DNA of 64,000 nt. Origin: Simiduia sp. 21SJ11W-1. Lineage in GTDB: Bacteria > Pseudomonadota > Gammaproteobacteria > Pseudomonadales > Cellvibrionaceae. Made by a program: the position numbers and the translations under genes. Every line of letters starts with the position of its first letter. Within the stretch, counting starts at the first letter, position 1. Of the stretch, positions 28,315 to 37,816 are shown one piece after another. The stretch covers positions 992,001-1,056,000 of the forward strand of contig NZ_CP090959.1 in NCBI RefSeq assembly GCF_024138675.1. Reading direction: 5' to 3'. The notes beneath the pieces were generated by a model. It did not search any database. It was not told where the DNA came from and worked only from the letters and a program-made list of their open reading frames with translations.

Positions 28315-29115
28315 GTGCTGCTTGCAGCCATGTTGGCGCTGCTGTTAATCAACCGATTTACCCCATGGCTAGACCCGGTGCGCGAGCAGGTGGGGCAACT
28401 TGCCGTGCCTTTTTACTGGCTAACCAACGTGCCCACGCGCCTGGGCGAATGGCTGGATGATTCCACCCGTTCGCGCGCAGAGGTGGAAAGCGAGAATGCG
28501 GCACTCAAGGGTGAAATACTGGTGCTCAAGCGCAAATTGCAGCAAATGGCCTCCTTGGCTGCAGAAAATGTGCGCCTGCGCCAGCTGCTGAACTCGGCGG
28601 ATTTGCTTGAAGACCGGGTGCTGGTGGCCGAGCTGATTGGCGTATCGCCCGATCCGCAATCGCACATTGTGGTGGTGAACAAGGGGCGCGACGACGGTGT
28701 GTATATCGGCCAGCCTTTGCTTGATGCCCATGGGCTAATGGGGCAGGTGATTGATCTCACACCCATCAGCAGCCGGGTGATGCTCATTACCGACCCAACC
28801 CACGCGCTGCCCGTGCAGGTTAATCGCAACGGCGTACGCGCTATTGCCGAGGGTATTGGTGATCTCTACGCGCTCAAGCTGCGCCATGTGTCCAGCACTG
28901 TGGATATTCGCGTGGGCGATGTACTGGTGTCCTCGGGCCTGGGCCAGCGATTTCCCGTGGGTTACCCGGTGGCCGAGGTGATGAGTGTGTCTATGTCGCC
29001 GGGCAAACCCTTCGCCGATGTAATCGCCAAGCCCCGCGCCCAGCTCAACCGCAGCCGCCACGTATTGTTGGTATTTGATAACGAGGCCTCCCATGCAGGC
29101 GCCGAAAGCCAATAA
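28315..29115 (+). CDS. mreC: Rod shape-determining protein MreC
   Basis: MreC is a bitopic membrane protein that scaffolds the elongasome. Here are a transmembrane segment, a coiled coil (RSRAEVESENAALKGEILVLKRKLQQM...) and beta domains with GRDDGVYIGQPLLDAHGLMGQV and SSGLGQRFPVGYPVAEV. The first standard in-frame start is GTG 28315, but it has no ribosome site and would cut away the cytoplasmic tail. The conserved IKPLFTKGPSPASR tail is encoded in frame just upstream, after a strong AGGAGG, with ACG or ATC where ATG is expected (see findings). The true start is therefore probably near 28264-28267. Confidence 0.93.
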   Translation: MLLAAMLALLLINRFTPWLDPVREQVGQLAVPFYWLTNVPTRLGEWLDDSTRSRAEVESENAALKGEILVLKRKLQQMASLAAENVRLRQLLNSADLLEDRVLVAELIGVSPDPQSHIVVVNKGRDDGVYIGQPLLDAHGLMGQVIDLTPISSRVMLITDPTHALPVQVNRNGVRAIAEGIGDLYALKLRHVSSTVDIRVGDVLVSSGLGQRFPVGYPVAEVMSVSMSPGKPFADVIAKPRAQLNRSRHVLLVFDNEASHAGAESQ

Positions 29116-29578
29116 CCTTTGGCTGGTAGGGGTACTGCTGGTGGTGGCGCTGCTGTTAGCGGTTTGGCCCATGGGGTTGTTTAGCCAATACCGGCCTGCC
29201 TGGGTGGTGCTGGTGTGCGTCTACTGGATACTGGCGCTGCCTTACCGCTTTGGTTTGGGTGCCTTGTGCACTGTGGGGCTGGTTCAAGATGTCATCACAG
29301 GCAGCCTTTTGGGTTATCACGCCCTGTCGTTAGTGCTCATTGGCTATGTCTGCTTGTTGTCTTACCAGCGCTTGCGCAACTATGCCCCCTGGCAGCAGGC
29401 GGGCTGGTTATTTGTGCTTGTGGGTATGCATCAGGTGGTGGGCAATTGGGTGAATTCGCTCTCAGGCCACGAATACCAAGGCCTAGGCTTTTTGTGGCCG
29501 GCGTTTACCAGCGCGCTCTGCTGGCCCTTGCTCTATAAACTCCAGCAGGTTGTACGCCGCCGGTACCGTGTCACCTAG
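29093..29578 (+). CDS. mreD: Rod shape-determining protein MreD
   Basis: The ATG at 29093 (MQAPKANNLWLVGVLL) has a GAGG ribosome site 6 bases upstream and gives 161 residues; the TTG at 29075 is unlikely. Five or so hydrophobic segments are seen, with the family features VCVYWILALPYRFGLGALCTVGLVQDVITGSLLGYHAL. MreD is the integral membrane partner of MreC. Its start overlaps the end of mreC by 23 bases. Confidence 0.93.
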   Translation: MQAPKANNLWLVGVLLVVALLLAVWPMGLFSQYRPAWVVLVCVYWILALPYRFGLGALCTVGLVQDVITGSLLGYHALSLVLIGYVCLLSYQRLRNYAPWQQAGWLFVLVGMHQVVGNWVNSLSGHEYQGLGFLWPAFTSALCWPLLYKLQQVVRRRYRVT

Positions 29579-29656
29579 CGATATTTCCCCCGCAAGCGCT
29601 GCCAAACTAATATAATTCCAAGTCTTTGATCGTTAAGGATAATTTAAAGGTGCCTC

Positions 29657-30247
29657 ATGGGCGTGCCCGCATTGATATTGGCCTCTCAATCCCCCCGTCG
29701 GCGCGAGCTGTTGGCGCAGATTGGCGTGCCCTTTGAGGTTGTCTCGGTGGCTGTGCCCGAGGTGCCAGAACCCGGTGAAACGCCCGCCCAATACGTGAGC
29801 CGCCTGGCTGAATCCAAAGCCCGCGCGGGCCTGGCCGCCGCCGGTGCTGAACGGGTGGTCCTCGGGGCTGATACCGTGGTGGTATGTGATGATCAAATTC
29901 TGGAAAAGCCCGCCAACAAAGCCCAGGCGCTGGCCATGTGGGCGCGCTTATCGGGCCGTACACATGAGGTGATGACCGCCGTTTGCCTGTTGGGCAAGGG
30001 GGAATGCCTGCAGGAGCTTTCGGTTACACAAGTGCAGTTCTGGCCACTGACCGAAGCCCAGTGTGAGGCCTATTGGGCCACAGGTGAGGGCCAAGACAAG
30101 GCCGGCGGCTATGCTATTCAAGGGCTGGGTGCAGTGTTTGTAAAACGCATCGCAGGTAGCTATTCAGGGGTCGTGGGCCTGCCCATTGAAAAACTGGTAC
30201 CCATGCTTACGCAACTACAGGTGCCTTATTGGCAGACCACGGGCTGA
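29657..30247 (+). CDS. maf: Maf-family nucleoside triphosphate pyrophosphatase (YhdE type)
   Basis: A 196-residue protein with LILASQSPRRRELLAQIGVPFEV at the start, the substrate motif SRLAESKARAG, ADTVVVCDDQILEKP and GGYAIQGLGAVFVKRIAGSYSGVVGLP. Maf/YhdE enzymes hydrolyse dTTP and UTP (and modified forms) to monophosphates. It follows mreD, as in other gammaproteobacteria, and is 9 bases before rng. Confidence 0.93.
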   Translation: MGVPALILASQSPRRRELLAQIGVPFEVVSVAVPEVPEPGETPAQYVSRLAESKARAGLAAAGAERVVLGADTVVVCDDQILEKPANKAQALAMWARLSGRTHEVMTAVCLLGKGECLQELSVTQVQFWPLTEAQCEAYWATGEGQDKAGGYAIQGLGAVFVKRIAGSYSGVVGLPIEKLVPMLTQLQVPYWQTTG

Positions 30248-30256
30248 GGCACGATT

Positions 30257-31735
30257 ATGAGCGAAGAATTACTGATTAATGTGGCACCTACCGAAAGCCG
30301 GGTCGCGCTGGTAGAAAACGGCGTGCTGCAAGAGGTGTATATCGAGCGGCCGCAGCGCCGGGGCCTGGTGGGCAACATTTACAAGGGCAAAGTGGTGCGC
30401 GTGCTGCCAGGCATGCAGGCGGCCTTCGTCAATATTGGCCTTGAGCGCGCGGGGTTTATTCACGCTGCAGATATCGCCCCGCTAGATGAAAACGGTATGG
30501 AGGCGCGCACCGCCGAAGTGCCCGATATCCGAAACCTTGTGCACGAAGGCCAAACCCTGGTGGTGCAGGTCACCAAAGACCCGATTGGCACCAAGGGCGC
30601 GCGCCTGACCACCCACTTGTCTATTTCTTCACGCTACCTGGTGTACATGCCAAAAACCGAGCACATTGGCATATCCACGCGCATTGAAGACGATGCAGAG
30701 CGTGAGCGCTTAAAGCAATTGGTGGAGCGCGCCATCAGCGAAAATAGCGGTGCCGGCAAAGGCGGTTTTATTGTGCGCACCGTGGCCGAGGTGGCCACCG
30801 AAGAAGAAATTATGGCCGATGTGCCGTTTCTGTATCAGCTTTGGGATAACCTCAACGGCGCCATTGCCGGTGCATTTGTGCCCTCGGTACTGCATGAAGA
30901 CTTGCCGTTGTTCTTGCGCACGCTGCGCGATCTGGTTAAACCCAATCTTGAAAAAATCCGGGTGGATTCGCGCGAAGTGTTTGGGCGTATGAGCGAGTTT
31001 GCGGCTCAGTATTCGCCGGAAATCGCTAATTTACTGGAGCATTACCCGGGTGAGCGGCCGCTGTTCGATTTATACGGCGTAGAAGATGAGTTGCAGCGTG
31101 CGCTGGAAACCAAGGTGCCGTTGAAATCGGGTGGTTATCTTGTGATTGAGCAAACCGAAGCCATGACCACCATCGATGTAAACACCGGTGCGTTTGTGGG
31201 CCACCGCAACCTTGAAGAAACCATTTTCAAAACCAATCTTGAAGCCGCCACCATGATTGCCCGCCAGCTGCGGTTACGCAACCTGGGCGGCATTATTATT
31301 CTCGATTTCATAGACATGAAAGACAGCGAGCACCAGCGCCAGGTGCTGCGTACTCTTGAGAAGATGATGGAGCGCGATCACGCCAAAACCAGCATTACCG
31401 GCGTGTCTGAGCTGGGGCTTGTGGAAATGACGCGCAAGCGCACCCGTGAGTCATTGGGCCAGATAATGTGTGAGCCCTGCCCGGTGTGCCAGGGGCGCGG
31501 CAAACTTAAGTCGGTTGAAACCGTGTGCTATGAATTGTTTCGCGAAATTTTGCGCGAAGCCCGCTCCTATGAAAACGAAAGCTTTTTGGTGCTTGGTGCA
31601 CAATCGGTGATTGATCGCCTGCTTGATGAAGAGTCTGCCAATGTGGCCGATTTGGAAGAGTTTATCGGGCGGCCAGTGAAGTTCCAGGTTGAAACCCTCT
31701 ACAGCCAAGAACAATACGACATCATTTTGGTGTAA
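30257..31735 (+). CDS. rng: Ribonuclease G
   Basis: The 492-residue protein has an N-terminal S1 domain (GLVGNIYKGKVVRVLPGMQAAFVNIG), the RNase E/G catalytic core (TTIDVNTGAFVGHRNLEETIFKTNLEAA with the metal-binding aspartate, and IIILDFIDMKD) and the zinc-link motif EPCPVCQGRG. It processes 16S rRNA and degrades some mRNAs. It lacks the long RNase E tail. Order maf-rng-yhdP is standard. Confidence 0.97.
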   Translation: MSEELLINVAPTESRVALVENGVLQEVYIERPQRRGLVGNIYKGKVVRVLPGMQAAFVNIGLERAGFIHAADIAPLDENGMEARTAEVPDIRNLVHEGQTLVVQVTKDPIGTKGARLTTHLSISSRYLVYMPKTEHIGISTRIEDDAERERLKQLVERAISENSGAGKGGFIVRTVAEVATEEEIMADVPFLYQLWDNLNGAIAGAFVPSVLHEDLPLFLRTLRDLVKPNLEKIRVDSREVFGRMSEFAAQYSPEIANLLEHYPGERPLFDLYGVEDELQRALETKVPLKSGGYLVIEQTEAMTTIDVNTGAFVGHRNLEETIFKTNLEAATMIARQLRLRNLGGIIILDFIDMKDSEHQRQVLRTLEKMMERDHAKTSITGVSELGLVEMTRKRTRESLGQIMCEPCPVCQGRGKLKSVETVCYELFREILREARSYENESFLVLGAQSVIDRLLDEESANVADLEEFIGRPVKFQVETLYSQEQYDIILV

Positions 31736-31744
31736 GCGCAGGTT

Positions 31745-34700
31745 ATGAAACCCTTGGCAACAATTTTCGCGAGCCTTTGGCGGCACTTTTGGCAGCTTGC
31801 TGCACTGCTGTTGATTTTGTGCGCGTTGCTCGTGCAATTGGGGCGCATGGCCATGCCCATGGTGGCCGACTATCGCGAACCCTTGGCGCGTTACTTATCA
31901 AGCCAGCTATCGCTGGATGTAAAAATAGGCGCGCTGGCCGGGCAGTGGGAAAGCCTGATGCCCGAACTTGCCCTGGAGGGGTTATCTGTTTCTACGCCCG
32001 CCGGCAAGCCTGTGCTCACAGTGGAAAGTGCGCTGGCAGAAGTGGATTTGCTGGCCTCCCTTTTACAGCGCAGGTTGCGCTTTTCCGATATGGAATTTTT
32101 GGGCGTGCGCAGTAATTTTGTGCAGTCGGCAAGCGGCGCTATTCGCCTGGAGGGCCTGCAAAGGGCCAATGAAACGCCTGCTGCCACCAACTATAGCCTC
32201 GATGATTTGCGCGGCCTCTTTTTGGTGGGGCAAAAAATCAATCTGATTGATTTGCAAACCCACGTCACCTTGCAAAGCGGCCACACCTGGGCTGTGGTGG
32301 TTAATCGCGTGTTGCTTGAACACGGCCAGGGGCGGCACAGGCTCAGTGCCAGCCTGCAGCTTGATGAGCGCGCTGAGGCTGTGCAAATCGTCATGGAAGG
32401 CAGTGGCGATCCCTTTGAGATAGATGACTTTGGCTCGCGCGCTTATGTGCGCGTTGATGGCTTTCCCAGTGAGCGGTTGTTGGCCATGGTGGCGCGCGAT
32501 TTCTGGCAGGGTTTGCCCGCCGGTGAATGGCGCGCCGGCGGTAAAGTAAGCCTGGAGGCCTGGGTGGATTTAACGCCCGGCGTGGGCCTTGCCGGCGTTG
32601 GCAGTGTGGCCTTGGCGGGCCTGCCTTTTGAAGTGGCGGATAAACAGCTGGGTTTTCAATCACTGGCGGGCGAGTTGGCGGGGCACTGGCATTTTGATGG
32701 CAGTTGGCAGCTGCAATTGCAAAATGCCGAAGTTGAGTGGGCTGGCGAACGGCATCCGCCCTTCGCCATTTCGGCAGCTATGGATGTTAATAAAACCCTG
32801 GCCGTGCAGGCGGATGTTGTGCAGCTTGCTACCTGGAATCGATGGCTGGCAGACAGCGCCCTTGTACCCGAACAGCTGCAGCAAGTGCTCGGCGCACTCA
32901 CGCCTTCGGGTGCGTTAACCAATGTTCAGCTGCAGTGGCCGCAGGTAGCGTTTGATGAGTTTGTGTTGTCGGCAAATTTACAGGATGTGGCAGTCAAAGC
33001 CTGGCAGGGTGCGCCCGCCTTAACGGGTGTGAATGGCTACCTGCGCGCCATGAAACACGGCGGCTGGCTGGATCTCGATAGCAGCAACGGCTTTAGCATG
33101 CACTACACCTCTGTGTATGAGCAGCCCATGGAGTACCACACCGCCCGTGGGCAGGTTGCCTGGTGGCTGGATAGCGCGCGCGAATCGGTATTTGTAAACA
33201 GCGGCCCTGTGAATTTTACCGGCGACGATGGCAAGGCTACAGGCTTCGTTTACATTGATGCCCCCATGGGGCGTGAAGATAAAACCCTGGAGTTATTGCT
33301 GCAAATTGGCATTAAAAACTCAGCCGCCCAATACCACAAAAAGTATGTGCCCTTTGTGGTCTCGGATACTTTACGCGATTGGCTAAAGACTGCGGTGGGT
33401 GATGGCCAGGTGTCACAGGGCGGCTTCATGTTGCACGGCTTTTTATCAAAAGACGGCGGCCCTGAACCCAATGTGCAGTTGTGGTTAGACATCCAAAACG
33501 CCCGCTTGGATTATCAGCCCCCATGGCCTGCGGTGCATGAGGTAGATGCAGAGCTGATGTTGGACAACGCCCACCTGGTGGTTGCCGCAAGCCAGGGGCG
33601 CCTGCATGAATCTAGCCTGCCACGCGCGCGGGTAACCCTTGCACCCGGTGCAGAAGGGGAGCTGAGATTAGCGATTGATGCAGATCTGGCAGGCCCGCTT
33701 TCAGATGTGCAGCGGTTACTGCGTGAATCGCCCTTGGCAGACATCACCGGTGACGCCTTTAGTAACTGGCGTTTAGTGGGCGATTACCAGTCTTCGGTTA
33801 AGTTAGACATTCCCATGGGCGGCGCTCAGTCGGCGCCGGGCTTTGATGTAAATGCAGTACTTGCCGATGCCAGTGTGGAAATTGGCGGGTTAAATTTGCC
33901 GCTGAAAAAGGTGACCGGCAGTTTACGCATTGCCGATAGGCTGGGCGTGCAAACCGATAACCTGCGTGCCGAGCTGTGGGGTGAGCCTTTAAATCTTAAT
34001 GCGTCGCTCAACAATGACACCCTGCGTTTTGTGGCGAATACCCGCGCCGATGTGCAGGCGCTGTTGGCCTGGGCCGGTGCTGCACCCTTGCCGCAGTTTC
34101 GCGGTGTAAGCCCCTACCGGGTGCAGGTGCATGTGCCCTGGCGGGTGAATCAGCCAGAGCGCAGTAACGCGCAGGTGCAATTGGAGATCAGCAGCCCGCT
34201 CACGGGGCTGCAGGTGGATCTGCCTGCGCCATTTAACAAGCCTGCGACTAGCCGGCTGCCCTTGGTGGTGCAGGTGCCTGTAGGTGAAGACGCGCTGGAA
34301 GTCTCTGCGCGCCTGGGCGATTTATTGGCAAGCAGTTTGTCTTGGCAGCGCCGTGACGATGCGATGGTGTTTGAGCGTGGCGATGTACATTTTTTTGGCA
34401 ACTCGCAGCTTCCCAAACAGCCTATGTTGCGCGTGCGCGGACGCCTGCCCGAGATTGATGTGGCCCAATGGATCAACGCCTTTGAAGGCCAGTGGGCGGG
34501 CCTGCGCGATACACAGGCAATTGCGCAGGGCACCGCCAGTTCAGCGCCCGGGCCTGTTGATGGCACGCCGGTGGCGCAAGCTGTGCCCATTTATGTGGTG
34601 ATCAATACCCCAGAGCTGATTGCCAAGGCCGATCACAGTTTGGGTGAATCGCACATAGAGGCGATTAAATCCAGCGCCGCCTGGAGGATCAACTTGCGCA

Positions 34701-35941
34701 ACGAGCGCATTGCCGGCGATTTGGATTTACCCTATAGCGCAGACAGGCCGCTGGACTTAAGCCTGAATTATTTGCGCTTGCCGCTGTGGGAAAACAGTGA
34801 CGCCGCCCAAAATGAAACAGAAGCCGCGCCTTCGCCTGAAGACGCACGCGTTGTGCAAGAAAACATTGCTCGCGATGCCGAAGCCGTTTGGGCTGCTATT
34901 GCCCCGCTGCCTGATATACGTGTGGCAGTGGCGAGCCTGTATCAGCAGGATGAAAATATCGGCCAAGTGCGATTTGATGCGAGCGTGCGCGGCGCAACCC
35001 TGACCCTTGGCGACATTAAGGGCAGCCTCTATGGTTTGCAGTTCGCGGTGGATGCAGAAACCGGGCGCGGTGCGCAACTGGTGTGGGATCACGGGCGTCA
35101 CGAAAGTGCCTTTAACGGGCGCTTAGAGGCCGGCGATTTGGGTGAGGTGATGTCTGCGCTGGCAATGGAAAAACTTATTGAGAGCCGGAGCGCGAATTTT
35201 GATATGGCCGTGCGTTGGCCGGGCGCACCCATGCAGGCCCAGATTGTGGGGCTGCAAGGGGACGTGGATTTTACCATCGAGCAAGGTCGATTTTTGCGGG
35301 CTGATGCATCGGCCGGCAACGCATTGATGCGCTTGATGGGCATATTGAACTTCGATACCTGGATTCGTCGCTTGCAGCTGGATTTTTCTGACGTCTACGC
35401 AAGTGGAATGGCCTACGATAAAGTCACCGGTGAGCTCGCGTTTGATCGCGGCCTGCTGACCTTGGCAAGCCCGGTAGCCGTGCGCACACCGTCGAGCAAA
35501 ATGCAGATGGCAGGGCGTGTGAATTTGATTGAAAACACCCTCGATACAGACCTTACAGTCAACTTACCTGTGCTCGATAACTTAACCTTTATTGCGGCCG
35601 TTTCGGCTGGTTTGCCGGTGGCTGCGGGGGTGTTTGTGGCGAGCCGCTTGTTTGAAAAACAATTCGATCAAATGACCAGCGTGAATTACCGGGTAACTGG
35701 CTCGCTGGATAGCCCTGAAATGAAGTTTATGCAAATTTCCGATGCCCGTGGGCGGGCACCGAAATCCGGTGCCAAGCCCCGGGTTGCCCCCAAAGCCCCG
35801 GCGCCCGATGCCAATGGCGGCACCTCGGTACCTGAGCCGCAGCCAACCCCAAATCATTCTGCCAGCGATGGAGGCGAGGCCACCCGGCAACCGCAAACCT
35901 CAGACCCGCTGCCTGCGGTCGCGTCTGACGCAAGCCCCTAA
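31745..35941 (+). CDS. yhdP: YhdP-type AsmA-like phospholipid transport protein
   Basis: This is the longest gene, 1398 residues: an N-terminal membrane anchor (LWRHFWQLAALLLILCALLVQL), then a very long beta-rich periplasmic part typical of the AsmA/YhdP family, ending with an AsmA-like domain (GRVNLIENTLDTDLTVNLP, then a GLPVAAGVFVASRLFEKQ segment). The C-terminal 60 residues are a proline-rich, low-complexity tail. YhdP-like proteins form bridges across the periplasm that carry phospholipids to the outer membrane. It is the last gene of the mre-maf-rng run. Confidence 0.93.
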   Translation: MKPLATIFASLWRHFWQLAALLLILCALLVQLGRMAMPMVADYREPLARYLSSQLSLDVKIGALAGQWESLMPELALEGLSVSTPAGKPVLTVESALAEVDLLASLLQRRLRFSDMEFLGVRSNFVQSASGAIRLEGLQRANETPAATNYSLDDLRGLFLVGQKINLIDLQTHVTLQSGHTWAVVVNRVLLEHGQGRHRLSASLQLDERAEAVQIVMEGSGDPFEIDDFGSRAYVRVDGFPSERLLAMVARDFWQGLPAGEWRAGGKVSLEAWVDLTPGVGLAGVGSVALAGLPFEVADKQLGFQSLAGELAGHWHFDGSWQLQLQNAEVEWAGERHPPFAISAAMDVNKTLAVQADVVQLATWNRWLADSALVPEQLQQVLGALTPSGALTNVQLQWPQVAFDEFVLSANLQDVAVKAWQGAPALTGVNGYLRAMKHGGWLDLDSSNGFSMHYTSVYEQPMEYHTARGQVAWWLDSARESVFVNSGPVNFTGDDGKATGFVYIDAPMGREDKTLELLLQIGIKNSAAQYHKKYVPFVVSDTLRDWLKTAVGDGQVSQGGFMLHGFLSKDGGPEPNVQLWLDIQNARLDYQPPWPAVHEVDAELMLDNAHLVVAASQGRLHESSLPRARVTLAPGAEGELRLAIDADLAGPLSDVQRLLRESPLADITGDAFSNWRLVGDYQSSVKLDIPMGGAQSAPGFDVNAVLADASVEIGGLNLPLKKVTGSLRIADRLGVQTDNLRAELWGEPLNLNASLNNDTLRFVANTRADVQALLAWAGAAPLPQFRGVSPYRVQVHVPWRVNQPERSNAQVQLEISSPLTGLQVDLPAPFNKPATSRLPLVVQVPVGEDALEVSARLGDLLASSLSWQRRDDAMVFERGDVHFFGNSQLPKQPMLRVRGRLPEIDVAQWINAFEGQWAGLRDTQAIAQGTASSAPGPVDGTPVAQAVPIYVVINTPELIAKADHSLGESHIEAIKSSAAWRINLRNERIAGDLDLPYSADRPLDLSLNYLRLPLWENSDAAQNETEAAPSPEDARVVQENIARDAEAVWAAIAPLPDIRVAVASLYQQDENIGQVRFDASVRGATLTLGDIKGSLYGLQFAVDAETGRGAQLVWDHGRHESAFNGRLEAGDLGEVMSALAMEKLIESRSANFDMAVRWPGAPMQAQIVGLQGDVDFTIEQGRFLRADASAGNALMRLMGILNFDTWIRRLQLDFSDVYASGMAYDKVTGELAFDRGLLTLASPVAVRTPSSKMQMAGRVNLIENTLDTDLTVNLPVLDNLTFIAAVSAGLPVAAGVFVASRLFEKQFDQMTSVNYRVTGSLDSPEMKFMQISDARGRAPKSGAKPRVAPKAPAPDANGGTSVPEPQPTPNHSASDGGEATRQPQTSDPLPAVASDASP

Positions 35942-36044
35942 TGCCGGGCGCCCTTTGTAGCAGTCCTTGTATCACTACTTGTAACAACAGGCGCCAACAT
36001 TGCTCTAATGGCCTGAAGTTATTGATCGCGGTGAGGTGTTGCCT

Positions 36045-36590
36045 GTGAAGTTGTCTGCTTTTTACTGTATGTGTGCGCTGCTGGTTTCAAGTTGTGCCTC
36101 TGAATCCTTAGGCGGCGACAGCGACATGAGTGTGGCCCAGGCCAAGCGGCTGGTGGCCGAACAGCGTGCAATGGAGACGATTCCTGATGCCGTGTGGGCT
36201 GAAATGTTGCCTGCGCTTAGCTATAAGGTGTTGTGGCAGGGAGCCACCGAGCGCCCCTTCACAGGGCCTTTGCTTGAGGAAAAGCGTGACGGCGTGTACG
36301 TGACTGCCGGTTGCAAGTTGCCGGTATTTCACGCCCGGCATAAGTATGAATCCGGCTCTGGCTGGCCCAGTTTTTGGGAAGTGTTTAACCGGGAAAACGT
36401 GGTGCTCAAAAAAGATTTCAGCTGGGGCATGCGGCGTATGGAGGTGCTTAGCAAATGCGGCGAGCACTTGGGCCATGTCTTTGAAGACGGGCCCAAACCC
36501 ACGGGCTTGCGCTACTGCATTAACTCGGCGGCGTTAGAGTTTATTCCCGCACAACGCGTGATCGAAAATGCGCCGGCCGGCGCCGATTAA
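36045..36590 (+). CDS. msrB: Lipoprotein peptide-methionine (R)-S-oxide reductase
   Basis: The GTG at 36045 sits 8 bases after a GAGG and gives a lipoprotein signal (MKLSAFYCMCALLVSSC). The frame is open from 36036. The 181-residue product carries an MsrB domain: YESGSGWPSFWEV, CGEHLGHVFEDGPKPTGLRYCINSAAL, with the catalytic cysteine in RYCIN. MsrB reduces methionine-R-sulfoxide. The usual zinc-binding CxxC pairs are not complete: the first appears as TAGC and the second as SKCG. The lipobox suggests an envelope-located repair enzyme. It converges with the TRIC gene, overlapping by 4 bases. Confidence 0.85.
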   Translation: MKLSAFYCMCALLVSSCASESLGGDSDMSVAQAKRLVAEQRAMETIPDAVWAEMLPALSYKVLWQGATERPFTGPLLEEKRDGVYVTAGCKLPVFHARHKYESGSGWPSFWEVFNRENVVLKKDFSWGMRRMEVLSKCGEHLGHVFEDGPKPTGLRYCINSAALEFIPAQRVIENAPAGAD

Positions 36591-37201
36591 TCCTTGTATT
36601 TGGGCAGGCGCAAATCCCAAATGATGGCCGCGCCGCGCAAGCTGAAGGCCGCCAGCACACCAATGGCAATGGCCCAGTGGGTTGGCAGCGCCATTGCATT
36701 GGCAATGAGATAGGTGAGCGCACCCAAAAGGCTTGCCGACACATAAATTTCAGGTTCAAGTATCACCGGCATTTGATCCAGCAATACATCGCGCATAACG
36801 CCACCAAACGAGGCGGTAATCATGGCCATCGCCATAGCCACAAGCCATGCATCGTGCCATTGAAGGGTTGAGTGGGCGGCCGTAACGCTAAACAGCGCCA
36901 TGCCGGCTGCGTCCATCCAGATTAATGCGCGGTGCTTGGAGGCTAAAATCGGGGCAAGGAAATAAGTCAGTGCGGCAGCGGCCACACACACGTACAAATA
37001 CAAAGGCTCGGCCAGCCAGAAAATGGCGGGCTTGTTCAGCACTAAATCTCTCACGGTGCCGCCACCAAGGCCGGTTACCACACCCAGCAGAATAAAGCTC
37101 ATGATGTCTTGGCGTTTTTCTGCCGCAGCCAACCCGCCGGAAATGGCGAACACAGCGCAACCTATGAGGCCTGCAAAATAGAGCGTGCTTTCAAAAAGCA
37201 T
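36587..37201 (-). CDS. TRIC-family cation channel (UPF0126)
   Basis: The 204-residue protein has six or seven hydrophobic helices, with two internal repeats typical of the family: FAISGGLAAAEKRQDIMSFILLGVVTGLGGGTVRDLVL and the later ITASFGGVMRDVLLDQMPVIL. The family is related to trimeric intracellular cation channels; substrate in bacteria is not settled. Its ATG shares one base with the darP stop codon, so the two are coupled. Confidence 0.88.
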   Translation of the reverse strand: MLFESTLYFAGLIGCAVFAISGGLAAAEKRQDIMSFILLGVVTGLGGGTVRDLVLNKPAIFWLAEPLYLYVCVAAAALTYFLAPILASKHRALIWMDAAGMALFSVTAAHSTLQWHDAWLVAMAMAMITASFGGVMRDVLLDQMPVILEPEIYVSASLLGALTYLIANAMALPTHWAIAIGVLAAFSLRGAAIIWDLRLPKYKD

Positions 37202-37722
37202 CAGGCGCCTACGATACTGTCTCGCAAGCAGCGAAACAGTTTACGAGCGCTTGCCGGCGGTTTGCTTTTGGCGGCTTCCTGTTTGGCGGCCCGGGCCAAT
37301 TGGCGCAGCTGCTGGCGGTCGGCGGCGGGGAAATCCAGTAAGAAGGCGTTGATGGCGTCGTCGCCTTCGGCCAGCATCCGGTCGCGCCAGCGCTCGGCCA
37401 GGTGTTGTTGTTGCACATGCTGCTCAGATACCTGGGTGAGCGCGTTATAGGCTTCTTCGATGGCCTCGTGGTCTGCCTCGCGCATCAGCCTGCCAATAAA
37501 CTGCATGTGCCGGCGTTTGGCGTTGTGGGTTTTGATGCGGCCCATCTCCACAATGGCGTTGCGCAATAAATCCGGAAGCGGAATTTTTGCCAGGCGCTCC
37601 TTGTTGAGCTCGCACAGCTTGGCACCCAGCGCCTGCAGCGCCAGCATTTCCTTCTTGATTTGTGTGCGGCTTTTGGGCTGCTCTTGTTCAAATTCGTCTT
37701 CGAATTGATTGTCTTGCGTCAT
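37201..37722 (-). CDS. darP: Ribosome-associated assembly factor DarP (YjgA)
   Basis: The frame is open from 37785, but ATG 37722 (MTQDNQFEDEFEQEQPKSRTQIKKEM) matches the family start and gives 173 residues. YjgA/DarP features are LCELNKERLAKIPLPDLLRNAI and KRRHMQFIGRLMREAD. It binds late 50S precursors and promotes maturation of the peptidyl transferase centre. It lies downstream of npr on the same strand. Confidence 0.93.
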   Translation of the reverse strand: MTQDNQFEDEFEQEQPKSRTQIKKEMLALQALGAKLCELNKERLAKIPLPDLLRNAIVEMGRIKTHNAKRRHMQFIGRLMREADHEAIEEAYNALTQVSEQHVQQQHLAERWRDRMLAEGDDAINAFLLDFPAADRQQLRQLARAAKQEAAKSKPPASARKLFRCLRDSIVGA

Positions 37723-37816
37723 GGTGCCTTCCGAAGTGCTAGGGCCTGCGTGCAGCCTTTGGTACAAGTGGGGTTGGGCGCGCATGGTATCTAACTTGCG
37801 GCGCCAGTGACAGGGG

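Noticed and set aside
28260-28460. 66-residue frame starting at TTG 28260
   Set aside because: It overlaps mreC in a different frame and has no family similarity; it is relevant only as a sign of a possible frameshift at the mreC start.
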